Shown: positions 30,168 through 39,527, numbered from the stretch's first letter. The stretch: 64,000 nt of DNA from Microbacterium maritypicum (GCF_008868125.1 NZ_WAAQ01000001.1:2108001-2172000), one strand, 5' to 3'. Notes: generated by a model from the letters alone, not told the origin. Program-made: numbers and translations.

Positions 30168-31937
30168 CTATCCGAACTTGGGAAGGAGCTCGTCCATCGG
30201 GACAGAGGACGGCATCACGCGATAGGTCTTCATCACCTGCGTCATCGCCTTCTGGAAGGCGGATGCGGTGGCCGCGGACGATACAACCTTAGTCGGCTCG
30301 TCCAGGGTGACCACGACGACGTACTGCGGATCGTCGACCGGCGCGAAGCCCACCATGCTGGTGTAGTAGACCCCGGCCTTGTAGCCGCCGTTCCCGTCGG
30401 AGACCTGCGCGGTACCGGTCTTGCTGGTCACACGGTAGCCGGGAACCTGGATGCGCTCGGCGTTGCCGCCCTGCACCGCGACGTTCTCGAGCATCCGGGT
30501 GAGCTCGGCGGCCGTCTGCTCCTGGATGATCTGCTCGTGCTTCGGATCCGCCGCCTCGGTGACGGTGCCGTCGGCTCCAGTGCACGACTCGACGAGCGAG
30601 AGATCGATCTTCTCGCCGCCGTTCGCGATCGCCTGGTAGGCGCCGGCGAGCTGGGCGGCCGTCACGGTGAAGTACTGCCCGAATGTCGTCGTGTAGAGCG
30701 ACTGGTTGTCCCAGTCGCTGACTGGGTGCAGGATCCCCCCGACCTCGGACGGGAAGTCGAGCGTCTTCTCGCCCACGCCGAACCGCTCGAGGTAGTCGTA
30801 CCGCACCTCGGGGCTCACCATGGTGCCGAACTTCGACAGCGCGACGTTCGACGAGTCGATGAGCCCACCGGCGAGGGTGTAGTTGTAGGCGGGGTGGCTG
30901 AACGCGTCGTTGACGACGGCGCCGTTCGGGAACTTCTCGCGAGAGGAAGCGCTCACCGTGCTGAGGGGCGTCAGACCAGCGCCCTCGATGGCTGCAGCCG
31001 CGGTGACGGCCTTGAAGGTCGATCCCGGCTCGAAGTCGCGGTGGAAGATCTGGCTCGCCCTGGTCTCCGGTGTCGAGGCGTCGAGGTCGTTCGGGTCCAG
31101 CGCCGGCCACTCGGCCGCGGCGCGGATCTTCCCCGTCTTCACCTCGACAACTGTCGCGGTGGCACCCTTGGCGCCCTGTATCTGGGCCTCTTCGGCGATC
31201 ATCTGCTGCAGGTACCAGTTGAGGTCGCTGTTGATGGTCAGTTGCACGGAACCGCCGTTCACGGCGTCGATGGTGCGCTCGCTCCCGGGGATCACGACGC
31301 CGTCCTTGCCCTTGCGGTACGTCTCCTCCCCGTCGATGGGAGCCAGGCACGAGTCGTCCAGCTTCTCGACGCCGGCCTGCGCCTCGCCCGAGTTGTCGAG
31401 GAAGCCGAGGAGGTTGCCGGCGACCGCGCCGTTCGGGTACACCCGCGTCTCGCGTGGCGGCATGCTCAAGTAGGAGGAGATGCCCAGCGCCTTGAGCTTC
31501 ATGAACTGGTCGGTGTTGAGTCCGCGCTTGAGGGCCACGTACTGGCTGTTGGGGTTCTCGGCGAGAGCGTTCGACACCAACGCGCGAACCTCCTCGCCGG
31601 TCTGTCCGGTGATGGCCGCGATCTTGTCCGAGGCCTCGGCCCAGGGCAGCTTCGGGTCCTTCTCCTCCACCAGCATGATGACCTGCGGGCTGAGCTGCGC
31701 GTCGTAGACCATCACGCTCGACGCCAGGACCGTGCCGTCGGCGTCGAGGATCGAACCGCGCTGCCCGGGGATGGCCGAGCTCGCGCCCAGATGCTCGAGC
31801 GACTCGGAGACGTGCTCGTCGGCGCTGACCACCTGGATATCGACCAGCCGCACCACGAAGGCGACCAGCACCGAGAGGATCACGGCGAGGGCGACGACGG
31901 TGCGTCGCCGCGGTCCGCGGGTGGCTCGTGTCGTCAT
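30168..31937 (-). CDS. ftsI: septal penicillin-binding protein (FtsI / PBP3 type)
   Basis: Class B transpeptidase that crosslinks septal peptidoglycan with FtsW. The 589-aa product has a short basic N-terminus, one TM helix (about residues 12-30) and the pedestal segment IPGQRGSILDADG. The transpeptidase domain carries the nucleophile S306 in GSTFK, SSN at 362-364 and KTG at 506-508. No PASTA domains are present. ATG at 31937 lies 25 bp after the ftsL-like gene. The missing murE lies immediately downstream in other genomes. Confidence 0.95.
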   Translation of the reverse strand: MTTRATRGPRRRTVVALAVILSVLVAFVVRLVDIQVVSADEHVSESLEHLGASSAIPGQRGSILDADGTVLASSVMVYDAQLSPQVIMLVEEKDPKLPWAEASDKIAAITGQTGEEVRALVSNALAENPNSQYVALKRGLNTDQFMKLKALGISSYLSMPPRETRVYPNGAVAGNLLGFLDNSGEAQAGVEKLDDSCLAPIDGEETYRKGKDGVVIPGSERTIDAVNGGSVQLTINSDLNWYLQQMIAEEAQIQGAKGATATVVEVKTGKIRAAAEWPALDPNDLDASTPETRASQIFHRDFEPGSTFKAVTAAAAIEGAGLTPLSTVSASSREKFPNGAVVNDAFSHPAYNYTLAGGLIDSSNVALSKFGTMVSPEVRYDYLERFGVGEKTLDFPSEVGGILHPVSDWDNQSLYTTTFGQYFTVTAAQLAGAYQAIANGGEKIDLSLVESCTGADGTVTEAADPKHEQIIQEQTAAELTRMLENVAVQGGNAERIQVPGYRVTSKTGTAQVSDGNGGYKAGVYYTSMVGFAPVDDPQYVVVVTLDEPTKVVSSAATASAFQKAMTQVMKTYRVMPSSVPMDELLPKFG

Positions 31938-31962
31938 AGGATCTCTCCGTCGATCGTGGGTG

Positions 31963-32529
31963 TCAGTGCGTCGTGGGGCTGGGGAGGCCGTCGGTGATCG
32001 ACGGCGGGAGTTCCTGCGCCGGCTGCTCGGTCGTGGCCGTCCCGTCCTCGGTCTCCGCGGGAGGCGGCGGCGGCTCCACGATGAGCGAGTTGCTCACGGC
32101 TCCGATGCCGGCGGGGTTGACCGTGGATGTCCAGTCGGCGCCGACCCCGGTGCCGAAGACGGCTCCGTCGCTGAGGCGCAGGTAGGACGGCGAGCCCGCC
32201 ACGACCATGCCGAGTCCGGCGGCATTGCCCGCCAGTACCTGCGGCGAGCTGACGCCGGTGAGCTCCTCCTGGAGCGCCTGGGCCTTGAGGTTCAATTCGC
32301 GCTGCTGCGACGAGAGGCTGGCAAGGGTGAACGAGTCCTGGGTGATGGCGAGCGACAGCGCGATCTGCGCGGCACCGATCGCGAGCGCTCCACCGAGTGC
32401 GACGAGGGCGTAGGCGAGCTTCGGCTTGCGACGGACGGCCGGCCGGGTGACCGGCTGCAGCTTCCGCTGCGGGGTCCGCTCCGGTGCGACCGGCTGCACC
32501 GGTTTGCGGACGACGGCATTCAGGCTCAT
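31963..32529 (-). CDS. ftsL: FtsL-like septum protein
   Basis: Small bitopic divisome protein, named from position and architecture rather than from strong sequence identity. The 188-aa product has a basic, proline-containing cytoplasmic N-terminus (residues 1-37), one TM helix (about 38-60) and a short leucine-rich coiled coil (about 65-92, [19 protein letters not shown]). A variable extracytoplasmic tail ends in a Pro-rich stretch. ATG at 32529 overlaps the rsmH stop as ATGA. Confidence 0.82.
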   Translation of the reverse strand: MSLNAVVRKPVQPVAPERTPQRKLQPVTRPAVRRKPKLAYALVALGGALAIGAAQIALSLAITQDSFTLASLSSQQRELNLKAQALQEELTGVSSPQVLAGNAAGLGMVVAGSPSYLRLSDGAVFGTGVGADWTSTVNPAGIGAVSNSLIVEPPPPPAETEDGTATTEQPAQELPPSITDGLPSPTTH

Positions 32530-33464
32530 ACGCTCTCCCGCAGCTTCTCGGCGGCGCGCAGGCGCACCGGGATCGCCCGCGGGTTGCGCGCGCGCTCGTC
32601 ATCGTCTGCGAGTTCTGCGCCCTTGGTCAGGATGCGGAAGCGCGGAGCATGTTCGGGGAGCTCGACCGGGAGCCCGGCGGGTGCGGTCGAGGAGGAAGCG
32701 GCGGCGAACGCCTGCTTCACGAGGCGATCTTCGAGCGACTGGTACGACATCACGACGATGCGTCCTCCGACGCCGAGCGCGTCCATGGCCGACGGAATCG
32801 CGTCTGCGAGCACGTTGAGCTCCGCATTCACCTCGATGCGCAGCGCCTGGAACACGCGCTTGGCCGGGTGACCGGCGCGTTGCGCCGCTGCGGGTGTCGC
32901 CGCGATCAGGATCTCGACGAGCTCGCCGGAGCGCGTGATCGGCTGCTTCTGACGCGCGTCGATGATGAAGCGGGCGTAGCGGCCGGCGAGCTTCTCCTCG
33001 CCGTAGCGTTCGAAGATGCGGCGGAGGTTGCCCTCGCTGTAGGTGGCGATCACGTCGGCGGCGGTGACACCCTTCGTCTGATCCATCCGCATGTCGAGCG
33101 GGGCGTCCTTCGAATACGCGAACCCGCGCTCGGCCTCGTCGAGTTGCAGGGAAGAGACGCCGAGATCGAACAGGATCCCCGAAGCTCCCTGCGCGTGCAG
33201 CCCGATCTCGTCGTACACCGTGTGCACGAGAGTGACGCGATCACGGAAGCGAGCGAGCCTCTCCCCCGCGATGCGCAGCGCGTCGGTGTCGCGGTCGAGT
33301 CCGACCAGACGGATGTTCGGGAAGCGTTCGAGCAGCGCCTCGGAGTGGCCTCCCATGCCGAGGGTGGCATCGACGAGCACCGCTCCGTCCGCCTGGAGGG
33401 CGGGAGCGAGCAGCTCGACACAGCGGTCGAGCAGGACGGGGGTGTGTATGTCTCGGAGGTTCAT
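32526..33464 (-). CDS. rsmH: 16S rRNA m4C1402 methyltransferase RsmH
   Basis: SAM-dependent enzyme that methylates N4 of C1402 in 16S rRNA. The 312-aa product begins with [13 protein letters not shown], and has the SAM loop [32 protein letters not shown], the segment ARFIIDAR, and a C-terminal block [16 protein letters not shown] (usual form ISFHSLEDR, here with Tyr-Gln in place of Phe-His). ATG at 33464 has only an AGAAAG ribosome site. It lies between mraZ and ftsL, its standard place. Confidence 0.95.
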   Translation of the reverse strand: MNLRDIHTPVLLDRCVELLAPALQADGAVLVDATLGMGGHSEALLERFPNIRLVGLDRDTDALRIAGERLARFRDRVTLVHTVYDEIGLHAQGASGILFDLGVSSLQLDEAERGFAYSKDAPLDMRMDQTKGVTAADVIATYSEGNLRRIFERYGEEKLAGRYARFIIDARQKQPITRSGELVEILIAATPAAAQRAGHPAKRVFQALRIEVNAELNVLADAIPSAMDALGVGGRIVVMSYQSLEDRLVKQAFAAASSSTAPAGLPVELPEHAPRFRILTKGAELADDDERARNPRAIPVRLRAAEKLRESV

Positions 33465-33566
33465 GATCTTTCTCGGGGTGACCTTCGGCTCTGATCCCCC
33501 TCCGCTTCTCGACCCGGCACCGGGGAAGTGTGTCGGGGCGGGAGCGGCGGGGCATCACAGCCGTGG

Positions 33567-33998
33567 TCAGAAGAGTCCCGGAATCACCTCCTGCTCGAGG
33601 TCGGAGTAGGTCTCCTCGCCGGCGGCGAGGTAGGCGTTCCAGCTCTCGGCATCCCAGATCTCGGCGTGGGCGCCGACTCCGGTGACGATGAGTTCCTTCT
33701 GCAGGCCTGCGTACTGACGCAGGTGCGCCGGGATGGTGATGCGGTTCTGGCTGTCTGGCATCTCCGCGCTGGCTCCGGAGAGGAACAGTCGCATGAAGTC
33801 ACGCGCCTGCTTGTTGGCGAGCGGGGCCTGACGGATCCGCTCGTGCATCGCCTCGAACTCGGCCGTGCTGAACACGTAGAGGCACCGCTCCTGGCCTCGG
33901 GTGACGACGATGCCGCCGCCGAGGTCTTCGCGGAACTTCGCAGGAAGGATGACCCGTCCTTTGTCGTCCAGCTTCGGTGAGTGCGTACCCAGCAACAT
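33567..33998 (-). CDS. mraZ: transcriptional regulator MraZ
   Basis: AbrB-fold DNA-binding protein that controls the dcw cluster by binding repeated GTGG-type boxes in its own leader. The 143-aa product has the two SpoVT/AbrB half-repeats: [22 protein letters not shown] and the second around [20 protein letters not shown] at 33998 follows AGGGGGT at 8 nt. The upstream region carries matching repeats on both strands, described separately. Autoregulation follows from known MraZ biology and from these repeats. Confidence 0.95.
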   Translation of the reverse strand: MLLGTHSPKLDDKGRVILPAKFREDLGGGIVVTRGQERCLYVFSTAEFEAMHERIRQAPLANKQARDFMRLFLSGASAEMPDSQNRITIPAHLRQYAGLQKELIVTGVGAHAEIWDAESWNAYLAAGEETYSDLEQEVIPGLF

Positions 33999-34039
33999 CG
34001 GCCATCACCCCCTCTGCGTCCGGCCAACTCGAGGTGCGC

Positions 34040-34064
34040 CCCACTTTACTCCACTTTCCTCCAC
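34040..34064 (-). promoter_or_regulatory. MraZ-type operator: three direct repeats, minus strand
   Basis: On the minus strand GTGGA (34064-34060), GTGGA (34054-34050) and GTGGG (34044-34040) repeat with an exact 10-bp period, about 40 bp before the mraZ start. This matches the direct-repeat form of known MraZ operators (TGGGN-type boxes one helical turn apart). It is the likely site of autoregulation. Confidence 0.75.
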
Positions 34065-34136
34065 ATACCTACGACCAATCCGCAGGCAACGCATGACGAC
34101 GACGATCGGCGCGCTGAAGAGCCGCGGAATTACGCG

Positions 34137-34162
34137 GTGGAGGAAGGTGGAGGGCTAGTGGA
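34137..34162 (+). promoter_or_regulatory. second GTGGA triple repeat, plus strand
   Basis: GTGGA occurs at 34137-34141, 34147-34151 and 34158-34162 (periods 10 and 11 bp), in the opposite orientation to the mraZ-proximal set and about 75 bp from it. A further GTGGG lies on the minus strand at 34174-34170. No plus-strand gene starts nearby. It may be an auxiliary MraZ site acting by DNA looping; this is inference. Confidence 0.55.
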
Positions 34163-34210
34163 GGGTTTTCCCACCCATCGAGATGGCCCGTTTCCCGCGG
34201 GGGTTAACGG

Positions 34211-34243
34211 CAGAAGCCCGGATGCTCAGCATCCGGGCTTCTG
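34211..34243. terminator. strong hairpin between DUF3040 gene and mraZ leader
   Basis: Near-perfect palindrome: 16-bp arms around a single base, in practice a 14-bp stem with a 5-nt loop. It lies 20 bp past the stop of the minus-strand DUF3040 gene and would end its transcript before the mraZ control region. It could also stop any plus-strand transcript from the 34137 repeats. Confidence 0.8.
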
Positions 34244-34263
34244 TCGTGAAGTATCGAGGTCGG

Positions 34264-34638
34264 TCAGTGACCGTCCTGGCGGCGATCCCACCGGTCATTC
34301 ATTCGATCCATGAACGAGGCGGATTCCTGCCGCTTGGGAGCGGAACGCTCTCGGGGTTCAGCCGGGCTCGTTCGCCTCACGGGAGTGACGGCGACCATGA
34401 CGCCGGCGAGCATCGCGGCGAAACCGACGACGCCGACGACGATGCCCCAGACGCCGCTGAGGATGACTCCGGCGACCAGACCGCCGACGCCGGCGAGCAG
34501 GAGGAGTGCACCGTAGACGAGATTTCGGTAGCTCAATGCTCGATCGCCGGACGGCGCGGTCACCACGTCGGCATCGTTGTGAAGGAGATGGCGTTCCATC
34601 TCGTCGAGCAGACGCTGCTCCTGTTCGGAGAGTGGCAT
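34264..34638 (-). CDS. DUF3040 family membrane protein
   Basis: A 124-aa member of the DUF3040 family, found across Actinobacteria near mraZ and of unknown function. The conserved N-terminus MPLSEQEQRLLDEMERHL is followed by two TM helices (about residues 42-60 and 62-85) and a charged cytoplasmic tail. ATG at 34638 follows GAGGGGG. It is a single-gene unit that ends at the 34211-34243 hairpin. Confidence 0.88.
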   Translation of the reverse strand: MPLSEQEQRLLDEMERHLLHNDADVVTAPSGDRALSYRNLVYGALLLLAGVGGLVAGVILSGVWGIVVGVVGFAAMLAGVMVAVTPVRRTSPAEPRERSAPKRQESASFMDRMNDRWDRRQDGH

Positions 34639-34722
34639 TTCGTCCCCCTCGGGTATCGTGCCTTCCATTCTACGCGCGACGAGGCGTCCGGGGCTAGCAG
34701 TTCGGCGTCCCCTTGCTTTACG

Positions 34723-34728
34723 TATGCT
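34723..34728 (+). promoter_or_regulatory. -10 element of polyprenyl synthase gene, leaderless
   Basis: TATGCT, 7 nt before the GTG at 34736, with no ribosome site between. It predicts a leaderless mRNA. Confidence 0.6.
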
Positions 34729-34735
34729 GGGAGTC

Positions 34736-35824
34736 GTGTCGTCCTCCTCCCCTGTACCCGACGCCGTCGCCGCACATCTCGACCGCTTCCTCGCGCGGAT
34801 GCGCGACGAAGCGATGGAGTACGGCCCCGATGCGGCATCCTTCCTCTCCGCCGCCGCCGCCACGCTGGACGGAGGCAAGCGGCTTCGTGCGCGGTTCTGC
34901 CATGCAGGTTGGCGCGCCGTGGCCAGGTTCCACGACCGAGATGCGACGGAGTCCGATGCTCTGTGGGACATCTGCACCGCACTGGAGATCTTCCAGTCGG
35001 CCGCGCTCGTCCACGACGATCTGATCGACAACTCCGACACCCGCCGTGGTCGCCCCGCAGCGCACCGTGCGCTCGAGGCATCGCACCGCGCCGCCGGATG
35101 GTCGGGAGATGCGGGGGCGTTCGGTCGGGCATCCGCCATCCTCCTGGGAGATCTCCTGGTCGCGTGGAGCGATGACCTGCTGGAGTCGGCGCTGGAGGGG
35201 CAGCCGCAGGCACTCACCGTGCGTTCCGAGTACGCCAGGATGCGAAGAGACGTCACCACTGGCCAGTTCCTCGACATCGCCGAGGAATCGGCGTGGAGCG
35301 TCAACGACGGCGGCCTCCATGCGGAACGGGCTCTTCGTGTGGCATCGCTCAAGTCCGCCAGGTACAGCATCGAGCAGCCGCTGGTCCTCGGAGGAGCCTT
35401 CGGCGGGGCCGACGCGGATCAGATGGCGGCGCTGCGCCGCTTCGGGCACCCGGTCGGCATGGCCTTCCAGCTCCGGGACGACGTGCTCGGCGTGTTCGGC
35501 GACGCATCCGTCACGGGGAAACCGGCCGGAGACGATCTGCGCGAGGGCAAGCGCACAGTGCTGATCGCCCTCACACGGCAGACCCTCGACGCTTCCGCGC
35601 GCAATCTCCTGGACGAGATGCTCGGAGACACGGAACTGACGCCGCAGCAGGTGTCGTTCCTGCAGGCGACCATCACCGATTCCGGCGCGCTGGAACAGGT
35701 CGAGGCGATGATCGGCGACTATGCGCGCGAGGCTGATCGCGCACTGTCGGGCGCCCGGCTCGACAACGCGGCCGTCGGCGAACTGCGCGAGCTCGCGCGG
35801 GCGGCGACGGTGCGTTCCTCCTGA
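34736..35824 (+). CDS. polyprenyl diphosphate synthase
   Basis: Trans-isoprenyl diphosphate synthase that extends allylic diphosphates with IPP, for menaquinone side chains, carotenoids or other polyprenols. The 362-aa product has the first aspartate-rich motif DDLID (D94, D95, D98) followed by RRG, the GGKRLRARF block, and the second motif in FQLRDDVLGVFGD. Chain length is not predictable with confidence. It is the counterpart of IdsA2 (Rv2173), which lies beside Rv2175c and pknL in mycobacteria, as here. The GTG at 34736 is chosen from the -10 spacing; an in-frame ATG at 34724 lies inside the -10 element. Confidence 0.9.
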   Translation: MSSSSPVPDAVAAHLDRFLARMRDEAMEYGPDAASFLSAAAATLDGGKRLRARFCHAGWRAVARFHDRDATESDALWDICTALEIFQSAALVHDDLIDNSDTRRGRPAAHRALEASHRAAGWSGDAGAFGRASAILLGDLLVAWSDDLLESALEGQPQALTVRSEYARMRRDVTTGQFLDIAEESAWSVNDGGLHAERALRVASLKSARYSIEQPLVLGGAFGGADADQMAALRRFGHPVGMAFQLRDDVLGVFGDASVTGKPAGDDLREGKRTVLIALTRQTLDASARNLLDEMLGDTELTPQQVSFLQATITDSGALEQVEAMIGDYAREADRALSGARLDNAAVGELRELARAATVRSS

Positions 35825-35836
35825 GCGATCCTGCGG

Positions 35837-36196
35837 TCAGGCGAGGGTACGAGCGAGGCGTCGGACCGCGCTCTTGTGCCCGGCCAGCAGGGCGTCGATC
35901 GGCGAGCGACCGAGACTCTCCTCGTCGGCGAGGAGCCAGTCGATCAGCTCGTCGTCCGTGAAGCCGGCATCCTGCAGGACGATCACCGTTCCGCGCAGAG
36001 AACTCAGCGGGTGTCCATCGACGATGAACACCGACGGCACCGCGAAGACTCCGCTGCGAGTGGATCCGACCAGGTAGTGCTCGTCGATCAGACGGCGCAC
36101 ACGGCCGAGGGGCTCGTCGAGCACCTCGACGAGGTCGGGCATCGTCAACCACTCGATGGCGGCAGCGGCAGGGGTTCCAGCAACGTTCTCAGACAC
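35837..36196 (-). CDS. Rv2175c-like DNA-binding protein
   Basis: A 119-aa protein matching the Rv2175c family: an N-terminal winged-helix segment (WLTMPDLVEVLDEPLGRVRRLI) and the conserved C-terminal half with SLRGTVIVLQDAGFTDDELIDWL. In Mycobacterium tuberculosis Rv2175c binds DNA and is a substrate of the kinase PknL; here a PknL-like kinase lies 1.4 kb away. A GTG at 36196 is chosen because GATAGT lies 7 nt upstream, fitting a leaderless start; an upstream ATG at 36232 would add 12 basic residues. It is convergent with the polyprenyl synthase gene. Confidence 0.85.
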   Translation of the reverse strand: MSENVAGTPAAAAIEWLTMPDLVEVLDEPLGRVRRLIDEHYLVGSTRSGVFAVPSVFIVDGHPLSSLRGTVIVLQDAGFTDDELIDWLLADEESLGRSPIDALLAGHKSAVRRLARTLA

Positions 36197-36203
36197 GTTG
36201 CCC

Positions 36204-36209
36204 ACTATC
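36204..36209 (-). promoter_or_regulatory. candidate -10 element of the Rv2175c-like gene
   Basis: Minus strand GATAGT, 7 nt before the GTG at 36196. It departs from TANNNT at the first base, so support is modest. Confidence 0.4.
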
Positions 36210-36326
36210 TCACCTCTGCGTGACCGTCGCATGTCGACCCTCCAGTCACATCCTTCACTTGCGTCACTTCAGTTGACTTCTGTTTACATCCGTGTCAGCG
36301 TGAAAAACTCGAAAAGGGGGCAAGCC

Positions 36327-37502
36327 TTGACATTCAAGACCGCCACGCGTCGAACGCGACATCTGCAGATCGGAGTGCCTGCGGCCGTGCTCGGCGCCCT
36401 CGCGACCACGCTCACCGCCGCACCGGCCAGCGCGGCTTCCCCCGTGGGCACCGCCACCGTCGAACGCGAGCGCCTCCTCCCCGTACGGGTGGCTCCCACC
36501 GAAGCGGCACCACCGAGCTACGTCGTCCAGCCAGGTGACACGGTCTCGGCGATCGCGACGCGCTTCGGGCTGCGCACCGTCGACGTCCTGACCTGGAACG
36601 GCCTCTCCTGGCGCTCCGTGATCCACCCCGGCCAGAGTCTGACGCTCCAGCCCGGAGCGGTCGCAGCCGCCGCTCCAGCACCCGCCGCCGCGGCCACGCA
36701 CCAGGTCGTCGCCGGCGACACCGTGTACGCCATCGCTCAGAGATACGGCACGACCGTCGACGCCGTGCTCTCGGCGAACGGCCTCGACCGCGCGTCGATC
36801 ATCTTCCCCGGTCAGAGCCTCGTCGTCTCCGGGAGCAGTGCGGCGGCCGCACCGGCAGTTGCTCCGGCTCAGACCCCCGCTCCGGCATCCGCCGCCACGC
36901 ACACCGTCGCCGCAGGAGACACCCTGTTCGGCATCGCGCAGAGATACGGCACGACGACCCAGACGCTGTATGCCGCCAACGGGCTCGGCCCCTCGTCGAT
37001 CATCTATCCCGGCCAGACGCTCTCTCTGCAGGGGGCACCGACCCCCGCCCCCGCGACGACTGCTCCCGCCTCCACGGGCGGACAGCAGGCGACGACGCTC
37101 TCCGCGGAGCAAGCGGCGAACGCGGCGCTCATCATCCGCATCGGTCGCGAGATCGGCGTCAACGACCGGGCCATCGCCATCGCCCTCGCGACCGGGATGG
37201 TCGAGTCGGGGCTGCGCAACCTCGACTGGGGCGACCGCGATTCGCTCGGCATCTTCCAGCAGCGTCCGAGCACAGGGTGGGGAACCCCGGCGCAGATCAT
37301 GGACGCGGACCGGAGCACACGCGTGTTCTACGGCGGTCAGAGCGACCCGAACGGACAGGCGACCCGCGGGCTCCTGGACATCCCCGGCTGGGACAGCATG
37401 CCGTTCACAGCGGCGGCGCAGGCGGTGCAGATCTCGGCGTATCCGGACAGGTACGGCCAGTGGGAGGCCCAAGCATATGCCTGGCTCGCTCTCTACAGCT
37501 GA
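36327..37502 (+). CDS. secreted protein with three LysM domains and a muramidase-like domain
   Basis: A 391-aa secreted protein. A signal peptide (residues 1-37) has a predicted cut after PASA. Three LysM peptidoglycan-binding domains follow at about 64-107, 124-167 and 192-235, joined by Ala/Pro linkers, with the repeated pattern GDTVxxIAxRxGT. The C-terminal domain (about 265-391; GIGVND-like helices, GMVESGLRNLDWGDRDSLGIFQQRPSTGWG) resembles lysozyme-like or phage tail lysin folds, with Glu in MVESG the likely acid. TTG at 36327 follows AAGGGGG at good spacing. It sits between the Rv2175c-like gene and the PASTA kinase, suggesting a wall-remodelling partner. Confidence 0.88.
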   Translation: MTFKTATRRTRHLQIGVPAAVLGALATTLTAAPASAASPVGTATVERERLLPVRVAPTEAAPPSYVVQPGDTVSAIATRFGLRTVDVLTWNGLSWRSVIHPGQSLTLQPGAVAAAAPAPAAAATHQVVAGDTVYAIAQRYGTTVDAVLSANGLDRASIIFPGQSLVVSGSSAAAAPAVAPAQTPAPASAATHTVAAGDTLFGIAQRYGTTTQTLYAANGLGPSSIIYPGQTLSLQGAPTPAPATTAPASTGGQQATTLSAEQAANAALIIRIGREIGVNDRAIAIALATGMVESGLRNLDWGDRDSLGIFQQRPSTGWGTPAQIMDADRSTRVFYGGQSDPNGQATRGLLDIPGWDSMPFTAAAQAVQISAYPDRYGQWEAQAYAWLALYS

Positions 37503-37568
37503 CGACATCCGGGAAAACCCGCAGGCCCGAGGGGTGAGGCGCTCCCCTGTCTTTCAGGCAGTTCTCCA

Positions 37569-37574
37569 TAGAAT
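37569..37574 (+). promoter_or_regulatory. -10 element of the PASTA kinase gene, leaderless
   Basis: TAGAAT, 6 nt before the GTG at 37581, with no ribosome site. The kinase gene is thus probably transcribed apart from the LysM gene. Confidence 0.6.
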
Positions 37575-37580
37575 TCTGAC

Positions 37581-39527
37581 GTGACGACCAATCAGCAAGC
37601 CGACCCCCTCATCGGGCGGCTTGTCGACGGCCGCTATCGTGTGCGCGCCCGCATCGCCCGCGGAGGCATGGCGACGGTCTATGTCGCGACCGACCTCCGT
37701 CTCGAACGGCGCATCGCCCTCAAGGTGATGCACGCGCACCTCAGCGACGACTCGGCCTTCCAGAGCCGCTTCATCCAGGAGGCGAGGGCCGCGGCCCGCC
37801 TGGCGGATCCGCACGTCGTCAACGTGTTCGATCAGGGGCAGGACGGCGAGCTGGCGTACCTCGTCATGGAGTACCTGCCCGGAATCACGCTGCGCGAGCT
37901 CCTCCGAGAACAGAAGCGCCTCACGCTCCCGCAGACCATCACGATCATGGACGCGATCCTGGCCGGGCTCTCGGCCGCACACCGCGCCGGAATCGTGCAT
38001 CGCGACGTGAAGCCGGAGAACGTCCTCCTCGCGGAGGACGGCCGCATCAAGATCGGCGACTTCGGACTCGCACGAGCGACGACCGCGAACACCGCGACCG
38101 GACAGCAGCTGCTGGGGACGATCGCCTACCTCGCCCCCGAACTCGTCACCCGAGGCACCGCCGACGCCCGCAGCGACATCTACGCGCTCGGCATCATGCT
38201 GTACGAGATGCTGGTCGGTGAGCAGCCCTACAAGGGCGAGCAGCCGATGCAGATCGCCTTCCAGCACGCCACGGAGTCTGTCCCGCGGCCGAGCGTTCGC
38301 AACCCCGCCGTGCCGGAGCAGCTCGACGAGCTCGTGCTCTGGGCCACGGAGAAGTCCCCGGACGACCGACCGGACGATGCTCAGCAGATGCTCGAGCGCC
38401 TGCGGGAGATCGAACGCGACCTCGGCGTCACGCCGACGGCGGCCAGAGCCACGGCTGCGCAGCACAGCCACGGCGACTCCGGCGACCTCACCAAGGTGAT
38501 GCCGGGAACCATGGTGATCGCCGACCCCACGGCTCCCGTCCCCGCCGCGCTCGACAATGCGACCCTCCTGCGGCGACGCGCGTCCAAGCGCCGCGCGCGC
38601 GGAGCGTTCCTCCTCACTCTCGTGCTCCTGCTGGCGGTGCTCGCCGGTGGTGTGGGCTGGTGGTTCGGTTCCGGCCCCGGCTCGCTGATCGCGGTGCCTG
38701 CCGTTGCAGGAGGCACCTACGACGCGGCCGCCTCCACGCTGACCGAGGCCGGCTTCGTCCCCGCGCAGAAAGACGAGTTCTCCATCGACATCCCCGCCGG
38801 AACCGTGATCGAGACCGACCCTGCCGAGGGTTCGCGACTCGACAAGGGTGCTTCGGTCACGGTGATCGTCTCTGCAGGACCCGCCGCGCACACTCTCGAC
38901 CCCCTGAACGGACGCGCCGAGCAAGACGCCCGCGACTACCTCGACGGCCTCAACGTCAACGTCACGGACACGTCGCTGATGATGTTCTCCGACGCCGACG
39001 CCGGCATCGTCATCAACGCCTACGTCACCCCGAGAGCCGGCGGAGAGGCATACATCTGCGGCGACGGCTGCGAGGTCTTCGAAGACGACACGGTGGAGCT
39101 GTACGTCTCGTCCGGCGAGTTCCCCGATGTCGCGGGCATGTCGATCGGCGAGGCGACCTCCACCCTCTCGGACAAGGGCCTCACCGTCACCGCCGAGCCG
39201 CAGTACACGTTCAGCGACAGCGTCGCCAAGGATGTCGTCATCGGTGTGGCCGACCGTGCGGAAGAAGGCAACTGGCGGCCCGGCGACAACGTGCAGCTCA
39301 TCGTCTCGAAGGGGCCGGAGCTGTTCCCCGTGCCCGACGTCTCGGGGAAGACCCTGAACGAGGCCAAGAAGATCCTCGCCGACAAGGGGTTCAAATCGAC
39401 CTACGCCGCCTGGGGCGACCTGCCGGGCTTCGCCGAGATGGCGAGAGTCACCGGCCAGGATCCCGGTACGGACAAGTCCCTCCCCCGCGGCGGCACCGTG
39501 AACCTCTCGATCCAGCTGAGCGGCTGA
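37581..39527 (+). CDS. pknL: PASTA-domain Ser/Thr protein kinase (PknL/PknB type)
   Basis: Membrane receptor kinase that senses wall fragments and phosphorylates division and wall proteins. The 648-aa product has a kinase domain (about residues 19-280) with P-loop GGMATVY, K48, HRD at 140-142 and DFG at 160-162. A juxtamembrane linker, one TM helix (about 341-361) and four extracellular PASTA repeats to the C-terminus follow. M. tuberculosis PknL has the same neighbours but no PASTA domains, while PknB does; the symbol here follows gene context. The Rv2175c-like product nearby is the expected substrate by analogy. Confidence 0.92.
   Translation: MTTNQQADPLIGRLVDGRYRVRARIARGGMATVYVATDLRLERRIALKVMHAHLSDDSAFQSRFIQEARAAARLADPHVVNVFDQGQDGELAYLVMEYLPGITLRELLREQKRLTLPQTITIMDAILAGLSAAHRAGIVHRDVKPENVLLAEDGRIKIGDFGLARATTANTATGQQLLGTIAYLAPELVTRGTADARSDIYALGIMLYEMLVGEQPYKGEQPMQIAFQHATESVPRPSVRNPAVPEQLDELVLWATEKSPDDRPDDAQQMLERLREIERDLGVTPTAARATAAQHSHGDSGDLTKVMPGTMVIADPTAPVPAALDNATLLRRRASKRRARGAFLLTLVLLLAVLAGGVGWWFGSGPGSLIAVPAVAGGTYDAAASTLTEAGFVPAQKDEFSIDIPAGTVIETDPAEGSRLDKGASVTVIVSAGPAAHTLDPLNGRAEQDARDYLDGLNVNVTDTSLMMFSDADAGIVINAYVTPRAGGEAYICGDGCEVFEDDTVELYVSSGEFPDVAGMSIGEATSTLSDKGLTVTAEPQYTFSDSVAKDVVIGVADRAEEGNWRPGDNVQLIVSKGPELFPVPDVSGKTLNEAKKILADKGFKSTYAAWGDLPGFAEMARVTGQDPGTDKSLPRGGTVNLSIQLSG

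Noticed and set aside
36285..36326. GTG starts upstream of the LysM gene TTG
   Set aside because: They would place a charged stretch before the signal peptide and lack a ribosome site; AAGGGGG is well spaced only for the TTG at 36327.
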